From: Streptomyces sp. NBC_01241
GTDB lineage: Bacteria > Actinomycetota > Actinomycetes > Streptomycetales > Streptomycetaceae
Reading direction: 5' to 3'
DNA: 64,000 nucleotides
Assembly: GCF_041435435.1 (NCBI RefSeq)
Contig: NZ_CP108494.1
Span: 6,854,501-6,918,500, forward strand
Positions within the stretch are counted from its first letter, which is position 1. Each line of letters starts with the position of its first letter. A program made the translations under genes and the position numbers. The notes beneath the pieces are model-generated. The model did no database searches. It was given only the letters and a program-made list of their open reading frames with translations, and was not told the DNA's origin. Shown here piece by piece: positions 25,468 to 34,164 of this stretch.

Positions 25468-26817
25468 TCACCTTCCGATCAGGGCCGCGCGGGCCGCTCG
25501 TACCAGCCGGGTCGAGCGGCGCGGCGGGCGGGCGGCCGCCCGGTCCTGCCACCAGTGGGTCAGCCGGCGCCGCGCCGCGTCGTCGGCGGGTTGGCCGGCG
25601 ATCAGGAGCCCCTCGGCGAAGTCCAGCGCGTCGCGCCGGTATCCGGCGGACATGGGGTGGTTCCTGGCGTACGCGAGGAAGGCGTCCCGGTAGCCGGCGC
25701 CGAGGATCTCCGGCAGTTCCGGCGCCACCTTGGCGACGACCCCGGCCCGTTTGGCCGCCAGGGCACGGCTCTGGATCCCGAGCCGACGGTGGTCGAAGCC
25801 GTGCGGAGTGGGGGCGCCCGCGACGAGGGCGGAGAGCAGCGCCGTCTGGGCGACGGCGACCCGGTCGCGCACGGAGCCGGGGGAGGAGGGGCTCGACACC
25901 GGCCGGGGGTGCGGGGCGGGCTTCGCGCCGGGCGCGGACGAGCCGGCGCCCGGGACGGGCCGTGCGGCGGGCGCCCGCGCGGCCGCGCCCAGGGCGGCCG
26001 CCCGGTCCAGCGTGGCGCGGATCGTGGTCAGTTCGCCCGCCAGTTCCTCGGCCGGCGGGAAGTCGTCGTCCCGTTCCAGGAGGATGCCGGGCGGGTCGAC
26101 CCGGGAGCGGAGTTCGGCGAGGACGTCGAGCACGGGCTCGGTGACCGGGTGGGCGTGGGTGTCGTGCCAGACACCGTCCTTCTCGACGCCGCCCGCCACA
26201 TGCACGTAGGCGATGGCCTCGACCGGCAGCTCGTCGAGCGCGGTGGCCGGGTCCTCGCCCCGGTTGACGTGGTTGGTGTGCAGATTGGCGACATCGATCA
26301 GCAGCCGGATCCCCGTGCGTGCGACGAGCTCCGCGAGGAACTGGCCCTCGGTCAGCTCCTCGTCGGGCCAGGAGATCAGCGCCGCGATGTTCTCCAGCGC
26401 CAGCGGCACCGGCAGCGCGTCCTGTGCGATCCGTACGTTCTCGCACAGCACGTCCAGTGCGTCCCACGTGCGGGGTACGGGCAGCAGATGACCCGCCTCC
26501 AGCCCCGGCGAAGCGGTACGCGGCCCCCCGGCCCGTACGAACGCGATGTGCTCGGTGACCAGCGGGGCGGCGAGCAGCTCGGCGCGGGCCGCGAGATCCG
26601 CGAGCCGGCCCGCGTCGGGGCGCTCGGCCCCACCGAGACCGAGCGCGACGCCGTGCGGGACGACGGTGACACCGCGCTCCCTGAGCCGCACCAGCGAATC
26701 GGGCAGATGGCCGGCACAGATGTTCTCCGCGACCGCCTCCACCCAGTCGATCCCCGGCAGCGCCTCGACGGCGTCCGCGATCTCCGGCCGCCAGCCGATA
26801 CCGATCCCCAGCCTCAT
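25468..26817 (-). CDS. DUF692 / MNIO-family iron enzyme with extra C-terminal domain
   Basis: The product is 449 residues. The N-terminal TIM-barrel domain (1-275) is DUF692, now called MNIO (multinuclear non-heme iron oxidative enzymes, e.g. MbnB, TglH). Likely metal or active-site residues include H55 (VPHG), H90 (TEH), E142 (ALEN), D175 and N178 (LIDVANLH), H206 (YVHVAGG), D219/H221/H223 (DTHAH) and E249 (LLERD). A Pro/Ala linker (276-315) leads to a second helical domain (316-449) containing FLAYARNHPMSAGYRRDALDF, reminiscent of the partner proteins of other MNIOs. Family members modify cysteines in peptides. It is first in the operon with the Cys-tailed membrane protein, the obvious candidate substrate. 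Confidence 0.88.
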   Translation of the reverse strand: MRLGIGIGWRPEIADAVEALPGIDWVEAVAENICAGHLPDSLVRLRERGVTVVPHGVALGLGGAERPDAGRLADLAARAELLAAPLVTEHIAFVRAGGPRTASPGLEAGHLLPVPRTWDALDVLCENVRIAQDALPVPLALENIAALISWPDEELTEGQFLAELVARTGIRLLIDVANLHTNHVNRGEDPATALDELPVEAIAYVHVAGGVEKDGVWHDTHAHPVTEPVLDVLAELRSRVDPPGILLERDDDFPPAEELAGELTTIRATLDRAAALGAAARAPAARPVPGAGSSAPGAKPAPHPRPVSSPSSPGSVRDRVAVAQTALLSALVAGAPTPHGFDHRRLGIQSRALAAKRAGVVAKVAPELPEILGAGYRDAFLAYARNHPMSAGYRRDALDFAEGLLIAGQPADDAARRRLTHWWQDRAAARPPRRSTRLVRAARAALIGR

Positions 26818-26974
26818 GCCGCCCCCTGCTCCGCTCCGGTCCGTACTGTGCAGGGCTCATGGCCCCGGCGAGTGGGGGTCAACCCGAAGACGGGGACGTT
26901 CAGAGGTTGATTTGAGGTTCCCGGTACGGGGAATCCGGAGCGCCGCCGCCGGCCGCCCGGCCCCCGCTCATCGC

Positions 26975-27733
26975 TCAGCCGCGCAGCGCGGGATGGTCGG
27001 CGACCACCGTGCAGGACCCCGGCGCGATCTCGGTGAACCCGGCGTCACGCACCACCGGAAGCCCGCTCACCGTGAGTTCCTGCCAGCGCCCCGCCTCCGG
27101 AGCGGTGACGGAAAGCGGGAAGCCCGCCTCGCGCCACGCCTTGCGCTCCGTGTCCGAGAGCTCCCACCAGGCGAGCTGCGCACCGTGCCCGGCCTGCGCC
27201 ATCGCCTTGCCCGCCGACATGTCCAGCTCCGGGTTCAGCCACAGCACCGGACCGGCGAGATCGGGCGCGGCCGGCGGCTCGGGGTCGTCCAGATCCGTCC
27301 CCGAGACCTGGAGCTTCGCCAGCTCCTTCGGCCAGCCGTCCAGCAGCACCGGCGGGAAAACCCGCACCTCGGCGCTCTCGCCCGTGACCGTGATGCCGGG
27401 CAGCGCGCACGCCTTGCGCCACTCCGCGCCGCGCGCCCGGCGCACCACCTTGCGGATCCGGGCGTCCTGCCAGTCCCGCATCGCCCTCGCCCACTCGCCC
27501 TCGCCTGCCGAGCGCTCGTCGGAGAGCATCACGAGCACCGCACGGGCAGCGGTCCGCAGTGCGTCGGTACGGGCCGGGGGAGAAGCCTTCTCGATGTGCA
27601 CGACCAGCGGCAGCACGTACTGCGGCGCCTCGTCGCGGCTCGTGCGCCCGGACCTGAACGGGCTGTCCACCGCGGGGGCACTGGACGTCGCCGGATGTCC
27701 GGACGGGGATACGGGGATGTCGTTGTCGCTCAC
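26975..27733 (-). CDS. Peptidyl-tRNA hydrolase, type 2 (PTH2)-like
   Basis: The 252-residue protein ends in a PTH2-like domain with the signature SAGKAMAQAGHGAQLAWW near residue 172, the catalytic region of archaeal/eukaryotic-type peptidyl-tRNA hydrolase, which frees peptides from prematurely released tRNA. The N-terminal half (IEKASPPARTDALRTAARAV and on) is an extra helical domain common in actinobacterial members. The GTG at 27733 gives the conserved start; the longer reading frame upstream overlaps the divergent AIM24 gene. It is leftward and 157 bases upstream of the MNIO gene, so probably separately controlled. Confidence 0.75.
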   Translation of the reverse strand: MSDNDIPVSPSGHPATSSAPAVDSPFRSGRTSRDEAPQYVLPLVVHIEKASPPARTDALRTAARAVLVMLSDERSAGEGEWARAMRDWQDARIRKVVRRARGAEWRKACALPGITVTGESAEVRVFPPVLLDGWPKELAKLQVSGTDLDDPEPPAAPDLAGPVLWLNPELDMSAGKAMAQAGHGAQLAWWELSDTERKAWREAGFPLSVTAPEAGRWQELTVSGLPVVRDAGFTEIAPGSCTVVADHPALRG

Positions 27734-27805
27734 CCGTCCCAGTCTGCCAGCCGCCCGGAAAACCCTTCTTGGCGGAACGAATCGCTCCGGGTGAGGATGC
27801 ACCGC

Positions 27806-28483
27806 ATGAAGAGCGATCTCTTTTCCAGCGAGAACATGGCGCAGCAGGCAACAGCCCCCGGGATGACCCTGCAGAACGCCAAGTCCATCAAATACGCCGT
27901 CAACGGCGAAATGCACGCCCGGCAGGGATCGATGATCGCCTTCCGTGGTGATCTGCAGTTCGAGCGCAAGGGCCAGGGCCTCGGCGGCATGCTCAAGCGC
28001 GCCGTCACCGGCGAGGGGCTGGCACTGATGGCGGTCCGCGGCCAGGGCGAGGCATGGTTCGCGCACGAGGCCGCCAACTGCTTCATCGTGGAGATGGAGC
28101 AGGGCGACGTCCTCACCATCAACGGCCGCAACGTGCTCTGTTTCGACCCCACGCTCTCCTACGAGATCAAGACCGTGAAGGGCGCCGGGATGACCGGCGG
28201 CGGGCTCTTCAACAGCGTCTTCACCGGGTACGGCAAGCTCGGCCTGATGTGTGAGGGCCACCCCATTGTGATACCCGTCACGCCCCATCAGCCGGTGTGC
28301 GTCGACACGGACGCGGTGGTCGGATGGAGCGCCAACCTGAACACGTCGCTGCACCGCTCGCAGAGCTTCGGCTCGATGATTCGTGGCGGGTCCGGAGAAG
28401 CCGTCCAACTGCGGCTGGACGGGGAAGGATTCGTGATCGTACGGCCCAGCGAGCTCAAGCCCGAGAAGGCGTCGGCCAACTGA
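27806..28483 (+). CDS. AIM24 family protein
   Basis: The 225-residue protein is of the AIM24/TRAP-like type: MKSDLFSS start, VNGEMHARQGSMIAFRGDL, and a repeated double-psi/jelly-roll pattern (GEAWFAHEAANCFIVEMEQGD). Yeast Aim24 is a mitochondrial protein; the bacterial proteins have unknown function, and some associate with tellurium-resistance or envelope loci. The ATG at 27806 is chosen because GAGG lies 9 bases upstream; the ATG at 27797 overlaps that site. It diverges from the PTH2 gene, 72 bases apart. Confidence 0.85.
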   Translation: MKSDLFSSENMAQQATAPGMTLQNAKSIKYAVNGEMHARQGSMIAFRGDLQFERKGQGLGGMLKRAVTGEGLALMAVRGQGEAWFAHEAANCFIVEMEQGDVLTINGRNVLCFDPTLSYEIKTVKGAGMTGGGLFNSVFTGYGKLGLMCEGHPIVIPVTPHQPVCVDTDAVVGWSANLNTSLHRSQSFGSMIRGGSGEAVQLRLDGEGFVIVRPSELKPEKASAN

Positions 28484-28535
28484 ACCTGCGCGGGGTGGGC
28501 CGCCGGTACGGCCTCGGCGGACCCTGGGTGCTGTG

Positions 28536-29441
28536 CTAGGACGGTCGGGTGCGCATGAGATCGGAGACCTTCACGAAGCGGTACCCGCGGCCGCGCAGCT
28601 CCGGTACCACCTTGCGTACCGCCTCGTCCGTGACGGGCGCCGCGCTGCGGGTGCAGTGCATGACGACCACCGAGCCCGGCTTCACCCCGTCCAGCACCTG
28701 CCGCGCCACCGCGTCCGCATCCGTGGCGAACGCGTCGCCGCTGACCACGTCCCACTGCACCGCCGTCACCCGCTCGGGCGCGAGCGCGCGCAGCGTCGCA
28801 TCGTCGTAGCAGCCACCGGGGAAGCGGAAGTACGGCACCACGTGGCGCACACCGGCCTTCCGGAACGCGGCGAAGGCGCGCTCCACCTCGGCGCGCATCC
28901 CGCCCTTCGCCACGGTCGGCAGCCCGTAGCAGGGGGTGGTGAAGGCGTAGTGGCTGTACGAGTGGTTGGCGATCTCGAAGAGCGGGTCGGCGCCCATGGA
29001 CCGGGCCTGCGCCGGGTACTCCTCGGCCCACCGTCCCGTCATGAACACCGTCGCGGGAACCTTCAACCGGCGCAGCAGCGCGATCAGTTCGGGATTGTCG
29101 AAATGCTCGCCCGCCGCCGCGCGCGGTCCCTGGTCGGCCGTCATGTCGGCGTCGAAGGTGAGGGCGACGACCTTGTCGGTGCTGTTCTTCGGACCCCGCT
29201 CGAACACGGGCGTCCGCCCGTCCTGCCCGGGGGGCATGACGGGCGGCTCCGACGAGGCGGGAGCCGCCTTCACGGACGGCGTGGGCGAGGCCGGTGCCGG
29301 TGAGTGCTCGGTCGCGTGGGCTCCGGCGTCCGGCCTGCCGTGCCCTGTCGCAGCGTTGTGCATGCCACAACCGGTCAGAACAGCGCCCAGTACGACACCC
29401 AGTGCCGCAGTTACCGTAAATCTTCGTACAGAGATGGTCAC
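28536..29441 (-). CDS. Polysaccharide deacetylase (NodB/CE4) lipoprotein
   Basis: The 301-residue protein has a lipoprotein signal peptide ending in LTGC (C25) and a Pro/Ala-rich linker to about residue 85. The NodB domain has the catalytic base and metal aspartates in TFDAD (95-99), metal histidines in NHSYSH, and RFPGG. CE4 enzymes remove N- or O-acetyl groups from peptidoglycan, chitin or related glycans outside the membrane. The HCTRSAA region supplies the last conserved histidine. The substrate is not known; cell-wall modification is likely from the lipoprotein anchor. Confidence 0.88.
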   Translation of the reverse strand: MTISVRRFTVTAALGVVLGAVLTGCGMHNAATGHGRPDAGAHATEHSPAPASPTPSVKAAPASSEPPVMPPGQDGRTPVFERGPKNSTDKVVALTFDADMTADQGPRAAAGEHFDNPELIALLRRLKVPATVFMTGRWAEEYPAQARSMGADPLFEIANHSYSHYAFTTPCYGLPTVAKGGMRAEVERAFAAFRKAGVRHVVPYFRFPGGCYDDATLRALAPERVTAVQWDVVSGDAFATDADAVARQVLDGVKPGSVVVMHCTRSAAPVTDEAVRKVVPELRGRGYRFVKVSDLMRTRPS

Positions 29442-29571
29442 TTGCGGAATGTAGTCGATCGCCCAGGTCGTGGGGGGTGGTGGCGCTCCGGCCGGAGGTC
29501 AATGGACATACCGGTACCCCCGACCGGCTCACCGCCCCCCGGCGCAACGAGTCCGTCAGTGCGTCAATGCC

Positions 29572-30951
29572 TCAGTGCCACGGACCCGTCACCGCGAACG
29601 TCGTCCCCGGCGTATAGCAGTTGACGAACATCGTCCTGCCGTCCGGAGCGAACGTGACCCCGGCGAACTCGCCCCACGAGGGCTCCTCGGGCGTCCCGAT
29701 GTTCTGCCGGCCCCGCGCCATCGCGTAGACCTCGCCGCCCCGGGTCAGGCCGAACACATGCTGCGCGCCGTCGCCGTCCTCGCACACCATCAGCCCCCCG
29801 TCGGAGGCCAGGCAGATGTTGTCGGGGGACTCGCCGGGCAGCTGGACGTCCGTACCGGGACCGAAGACGATCACCAGCGTGAGGCGGCGCCGCTTCGGCT
29901 CGTACCGCCATACCTGGCCGTAGTGATCGGCCGCCGAACCCTGCGAGCTGTGCGCGAAGCTGGAGACGAAGTAGACCGAGGACCCGCCCCAGTAGCAGCC
30001 CTCCAGCTTCTGCGCGTGGGTGATGCCCTTCGGGCCGAAGTCCTGGAACCGGATCGGGGTCCCGGCGGCCAGTGGATCCGGTACGGGGACCCACTCGATG
30101 CCCTCGAAGCTCGCGCCGGTCTCCTGGACCACGGAGAGGTCGGGGACGCCCGGCACCCGCATGGCCTCCAGATGACCGCCGGCCCGCAGCGAGCCCGTAC
30201 CGCCGAGCGGCTTGTTCGGCAGGAAGCGGTAGAAGAGCCCGAACGGCTTGTCGAAGGCGTCCTCCGTCTCGTAGACGATCCCGTTCTTCGGGTCGATCGC
30301 GATCGCCTCGTGCTGGAAGCGGCCCATCGAGGTGAGCGGCACGGCCCCGGTGCGGTGCGGATCGGCGCCGTCCACTTCGAAGATGAAGCCGTGGTCCTTG
30401 GTGTAGCCGTTGGTACCGGCCTTGTCCTCGGTCTCCTCGCAGGTCAGCCAGGTGTTCCAAGGAGTGCGGCCCCCTGCGCAGTTCACCGCCGTACCGGCGA
30501 TGGCGACGCGTTCGCCGAGGACGTTGTTGCGACCGTCCAGCTCCAGAGCCGTACAGCCGCCCTTGCCCATGGGGTCGTAGGTGAGGCTCTCGACGACCGG
30601 CACCGGAATCCTGGCGGTGACACGGTTCTCGTGGTTGCGGACGAGAGTGACGTGGCCGTGCCGGCCCGCGAAGGCGGCCATGCCGTCATGGTTGCTGGGG
30701 ACCTGGCCCTCGCCGGAGCGGAGCGGGGCGCCCTCCCGGGACAGGACCCGGTAGCGGAAGCCCTTCGGGAGGTCGAGCAGACCGTCGGGGTCGGGCACGA
30801 GCGGGCCGTAGCCGCTGTGCCCGCGGGCGGCGGCGGTACCCGCGAAAAGTTCGGAGAACGCCCCGGCGAAGGCGATCGAGGCAACGGCGGCGCCGCTGCC
30901 GGCCAGGACCTGTCGTCGTGTTGCGCGTTGTTGTGACCGTGCTGATGACAT
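29572..30951 (-). CDS. PhoX/DUF839 family phosphatase, Tat-exported
   Basis: The 459-residue protein begins with a twin-arginine signal peptide (RATRRQVLAGSGAAVASIAF, residues about 9-28). The mature part is the DUF839/PhoX propeller, with LVRNHENRV, WLTCEETE, GRFQHEAIAIDP and SPDNICLASDGG, motifs that bind the calcium and iron ions of PhoX alkaline phosphatase. It would release phosphate from organic phosphoesters outside the cell. No PHO box could be confirmed upstream. The ATG at 30951 is chosen because it places the Tat motif near the N-terminus. The nearest rightward gene lies beyond 32757, so it is a solitary leftward gene. Confidence 0.85.
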   Translation of the reverse strand: MSSARSQQRATRRQVLAGSGAAVASIAFAGAFSELFAGTAAARGHSGYGPLVPDPDGLLDLPKGFRYRVLSREGAPLRSGEGQVPSNHDGMAAFAGRHGHVTLVRNHENRVTARIPVPVVESLTYDPMGKGGCTALELDGRNNVLGERVAIAGTAVNCAGGRTPWNTWLTCEETEDKAGTNGYTKDHGFIFEVDGADPHRTGAVPLTSMGRFQHEAIAIDPKNGIVYETEDAFDKPFGLFYRFLPNKPLGGTGSLRAGGHLEAMRVPGVPDLSVVQETGASFEGIEWVPVPDPLAAGTPIRFQDFGPKGITHAQKLEGCYWGGSSVYFVSSFAHSSQGSAADHYGQVWRYEPKRRRLTLVIVFGPGTDVQLPGESPDNICLASDGGLMVCEDGDGAQHVFGLTRGGEVYAMARGRQNIGTPEEPSWGEFAGVTFAPDGRTMFVNCYTPGTTFAVTGPWH

Positions 30952-31099
30952 GAGGCAACTCCCTGCTGGCGGACAGGAGAAGTGACCCGCATGTGTGTAC
31001 CACGCGCATCGCCGCGCGGGAACCATGCGGGTCACTGAGCCTCATGCGCGTCACGGGCCCGCAGGGGCCTGTGAGGTAGCCGTGAGGGCCCTGTCGGAG

Positions 31100-31525
31100 T
31101 CAGGCCAGGGACGCGGTGAGCGTGATCGTCGTGCCCGTGAGCGCCTGGCTGACCGGGCAGTTCGCCTTGGCGTCCTCGGCGGCCTTGAGGAAGCCCGCCT
31201 CGTCGAGGCCCGGCACCTCGCCCTGGACGGTGAGGTGAATACCGGTGATGCCGGTGCCGGGCTGGAAGGTTACGTCGGCCTGGGTGTTCAGTCGGGTCGG
31301 CGGGGTGCCGGCGGTGGCCAGGCCGTTGGACAGCGCCATCGAGAAGCAGCTGGAGTGGGCCGCCGCGATGAGCTCCTCGGGACTGGTCTTGCCGTTCGCC
31401 TTCTCCGAGCGGGACGGCCAGGAGACGTCGTAGTCGCCGATGCCGGAGGAGTCGAAGGTGACGACGCCCTTGCCCTCGATCAGGTTGCCTTCCCAGACCG
31501 TGTGCGCCTGACGCGTGGTAGCCAT
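31100..31525 (-). CDS. OsmC/Ohr-family hydroperoxide reductase
   Basis: The 141-residue OsmC-type protein has the two peroxidatic cysteines of the family in AAHSSCFSMALS and ANCPVSQALTG. It reduces organic hydroperoxides using a thiol in the cytoplasm. The ATG at 31525 is chosen because GAAGGGATC lies about 9 bases upstream and the protein then begins with ATTRQAHTVWEG, as in the OsmC subfamily. Length is normal. No MarR-type OhrR regulator lies beside it. Confidence 0.88.
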   Translation of the reverse strand: MATTRQAHTVWEGNLIEGKGVVTFDSSGIGDYDVSWPSRSEKANGKTSPEELIAAAHSSCFSMALSNGLATAGTPPTRLNTQADVTFQPGTGITGIHLTVQGEVPGLDEAGFLKAAEDAKANCPVSQALTGTTITLTASLA

Positions 31526-31627
31526 GCTGGATCCCTTCAAACGGTGTGCGCGGTTGATACGGGAGAAACGAGGCGCCGCGGGGCACCTCGGGTGGTACGC
31601 CCCCGAGGGGGTGGTACGTCCCCGAAC

Positions 31628-32725
31628 CTACTGCGCTACCAGACCCTTCGCGTCGCGCGCCAGCGCCGTCAGCCGGGAGATCGCCCGGAAGTACTTCTTC
31701 CGGTACCCGCCGTTCAGCATCTCGTCGCTGAACAGCCTGTCGAACGGCACCCCGGAGGCGAGCACCGGTACCTCCCGGTCGTACAGCCGGTCGGCGAGGA
31801 CGACGAGCCGCAGCGCGGTCGACTGGTCCGGCACCGGCTGCACGTCGGTGAGGCAGACCGCCCGCAGACCGTCCGTCAGCGCGCCGTAGCGGCTCGGATG
31901 GACGCGGGCGAGGTGGTCGAGGAGCGAGGGGAAGTCGTCCAGGCTCGCGCCCCCGGCGGCGTACGCGGCCTTGGTGACCTGCTCGTCGGAGTACGGCGCG
32001 GGGGCCTCGGGCAGCCCGCGGTGTCGGTAGTCCTCGCCGTCGATCCGCAGCGGACGGAAGTGCGCGGACAGCCCCTGGATCTCCCGCAGGAAGTCGGCGG
32101 CGGCGAACCGGCCCTCGCCCAGCTTGCCAGGCAGCGTGTTCGAGGTGGCGGCGAGCGCGACGCCCGCCTCGACCAGCCTGCTGAGCAGCGACGACACCAG
32201 GACCGTGTCGCCCGGGTCGTCCAGCTCGAACTCGTCGATGCACAGGAGCCGGTGCCCGCTCAGCGTCCGCAAGGTCTGCTGGAAGCCCAGCGCGCCGACC
32301 AGGTTCGTCAGCTCGACGAAGGTGCCGAACGCCTTCAGCGAGGGAGCGGCGGGCGTGGCGTGCCAGAGAGAGGCCAGCAGGTGCGTCTTGCCGACGCCGT
32401 AGCCGCCGTCGAGGTAGACCCCGACGGGCCCCGCGGGCGCCGCCGGCTTCCTGCTGAACCACTTGCGCTTGCCCGAGCCGCTGGCGTGCGCCCCGCCGAG
32501 CCCGGCCGCGAATCCGCTCAGGACCTCGACCGCCTCGGTCTGGCTGGGCCGGTTGGGGTCCGGGACGTACGTACCGAAGCGCACGGAGTCGAAGCGCGGC
32601 GGCGGCACCATCTCGGCGACCAGCCGGTCGGCGGCGACGTGCGGCTCAAGGGCGCACAGGGACAGCGGGGCCGTTTCGGCTATGGGGCTCTGCCCAGGCA
32701 CGGCGATGGTGGACGACACAACCAT
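31628..32725 (-). CDS. zapE: ZapE/AFG1-like ATPase, cell division
   Basis: The 365-residue AAA-type ATPase has a Walker A GGYGVGKTHLL near residue 110, a Walker B LLCIDEFELDD, and the ZapE-type GRFAAADFLREIQGLS. In E. coli ZapE (YhcM) modulates the Z ring and is related to mitochondrial AFG1. The ATG at 32725 lies 31 bases from the divergent start at 32757, so the promoters overlap. An in-frame ATG further upstream (32758) would overlap the divergent start codon and is less likely. Confidence 0.82.
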   Translation of the reverse strand: MVVSSTIAVPGQSPIAETAPLSLCALEPHVAADRLVAEMVPPPRFDSVRFGTYVPDPNRPSQTEAVEVLSGFAAGLGGAHASGSGKRKWFSRKPAAPAGPVGVYLDGGYGVGKTHLLASLWHATPAAPSLKAFGTFVELTNLVGALGFQQTLRTLSGHRLLCIDEFELDDPGDTVLVSSLLSRLVEAGVALAATSNTLPGKLGEGRFAAADFLREIQGLSAHFRPLRIDGEDYRHRGLPEAPAPYSDEQVTKAAYAAGGASLDDFPSLLDHLARVHPSRYGALTDGLRAVCLTDVQPVPDQSTALRLVVLADRLYDREVPVLASGVPFDRLFSDEMLNGGYRKKYFRAISRLTALARDAKGLVAQ

Positions 32726-32756
32726 CAATCCTAAGCGCCGTGCCAGACTGCAGAAC

Positions 32757-33521
32757 ATGCGACGCCTGTTCCCTGTGACCGACCTGACACCGGCTGACGA
32801 CGAGGGGGAGTGGAGCCTGGACGATCTGGCCGAGGCCTACGCGTACCCCGAGCAGACCGGCCCGTGGCTGCGCGCCAACATGGTGTCGACGCTCGATGGC
32901 GCCGCCCAGCACGACGGCCGCTCGCAGCCGATCTCCTGCGCGAGCGACATGAGGATCTTCGGCACCCTGCGCGGGCTGGCCGACGCGGTCGTGGTGGGGG
33001 CGGAGACGGTACGGCTGGAGGGCTACCGGCCCGCCAGGGCGCGCGAGGCCTTCGCCGCCCGCCGGGCCGCGGCCGGGCAGGGGCCCGCGCCGGCGATCGC
33101 CGTGGTGAGCGGCAGCCTGGACCTGGACTTCTCGTGGCCGCTCTTCGTCTCGCCGCTCGTCCCGACCCTCGTGCTGACCAGCGCCGGAGCACCTTCCGAC
33201 CGGATCGCGGCGGCGCGGCAGGCGGGCGCCGAGGTGGTGATCGCGGGAGAGGGCTCCCGGGTGGACCCCGTCAGGGCCGTACGGGAGCTGGCGGAGCGCG
33301 GGTTCAAGCGGCTGCTGACCGAGGGCGGGCCCAGGATGCTGGGCCAGTTCGTGGCGGCCGGGGTACTGGACGAGCTCTGTCTGACCGTCTCGCCGATGCT
33401 GACCGCCGGCGACGCGCAGCGGATCGCCGGGGGGCCGTCGGTGGCCGTGCCGGAACGATTCGCCCTGGCATCACTGCTGGAAGAGGCCGGGTTCCTCTTC
33501 ACCCGATACCGTCGGATCTGA
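32757..33521 (+). CDS. RibD C-terminal (pyrimidine reductase) family protein
   Basis: The 254-residue protein has the RibD_C/dihydrofolate-reductase-like fold: WLRANMVSTLDGAA at the N-terminus, RGLADAVVVGAETVR, and TEGGPRMLGQFVAAGVLDELCLTVSPMLT near the end (NADPH and ribose-phosphate site). Stand-alone members reduce a pyrimidine intermediate of riboflavin synthesis or act as general NADPH reductases. There is no deaminase domain and no other rib gene near, so a dedicated riboflavin role is uncertain. It diverges from zapE. Confidence 0.8.
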   Translation: MRRLFPVTDLTPADDEGEWSLDDLAEAYAYPEQTGPWLRANMVSTLDGAAQHDGRSQPISCASDMRIFGTLRGLADAVVVGAETVRLEGYRPARAREAFAARRAAAGQGPAPAIAVVSGSLDLDFSWPLFVSPLVPTLVLTSAGAPSDRIAAARQAGAEVVIAGEGSRVDPVRAVRELAERGFKRLLTEGGPRMLGQFVAAGVLDELCLTVSPMLTAGDAQRIAGGPSVAVPERFALASLLEEAGFLFTRYRRI

Positions 33522-33650
33522 CAATCGGCGGAATTTATCGTTCCGGTTAGCTTCCGGTGGGCACAATTAATCTCGCAGACCCCGTGCGAGCACGGGGAAG
33601 GATGGTTTCAGCAGAGGCCGGGTGACGGCCACTGAAGCAGAAGGGCGCCC

Positions 33651-34124
33651 GTGGTGTTCACCAGCGTTTTGATGATCGAGAAGGCCCTCACCTCCGAGGA
33701 CGTCGAGTTCGTCACCACCCTGCACGGGGAGGAGCGGACCTCCTTCGTCGTGCTCATGCAGCCGCGCGGTGACCAGGCCGATGTGCTGTTGCGGGCCATC
33801 GACGACCTGGCGATGGGCGAACTGAAGGAAGCCGCCCGCGAGGTCGAGGAGCCGGAGGGCAAGGACGCCCGGCAATCGGCCGAACTGGCGCTCGAAGTGT
33901 CACTCGAGGCACTGCGGCAGGCAGGCTCCGAAGCCGTCGGGCAGGTGATCGAGGAGCACCCGCTGGACAAGCTGAAGACCGTGGTCGACGAGGCGGAGGC
34001 GGACGAGGTGATCGTGCTGACCGCGCCGCACTACGTGGAGGAGTTCTTCCACCGGGACTGGGCGTCCAGGGCCCGGCACAAGGTCGGCGTCCCGGTGCTC
34101 AAGCTCTTCGCGCACAGCGAATAG
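33651..34124 (+). CDS. Usp-like conserved actinobacterial protein upstream of murC
   Basis: The 157-residue soluble protein ends in DEVIVLTAPHYVEEFFHRDWASRAR and a VGVPVLKLF strand, the pattern of the nucleotide-binding end of universal-stress-like proteins. Orthologs in databases are often labelled indole-3-glycerol phosphate synthase, but no TIM-barrel active site is visible, so I do not use that name. The GTG at 33651 has AAGGG about 6 bases upstream. The murC start lies 40 bases downstream, which suggests cotranscription. Function is unknown. Confidence 0.65.
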   Translation: MVFTSVLMIEKALTSEDVEFVTTLHGEERTSFVVLMQPRGDQADVLLRAIDDLAMGELKEAAREVEEPEGKDARQSAELALEVSLEALRQAGSEAVGQVIEEHPLDKLKTVVDEAEADEVIVLTAPHYVEEFFHRDWASRARHKVGVPVLKLFAHSE

Positions 34125-34164
34125 GCTGTGCGGGAATCGTTTCAACTTTTGGGGAGACACACGC

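Noticed and set aside
33651..34124. Annotation as indole-3-glycerol phosphate synthase
   Set aside because: The protein is 157 residues and lacks the TIM-barrel motifs of TrpC; it looks Usp-like at its C-terminus.
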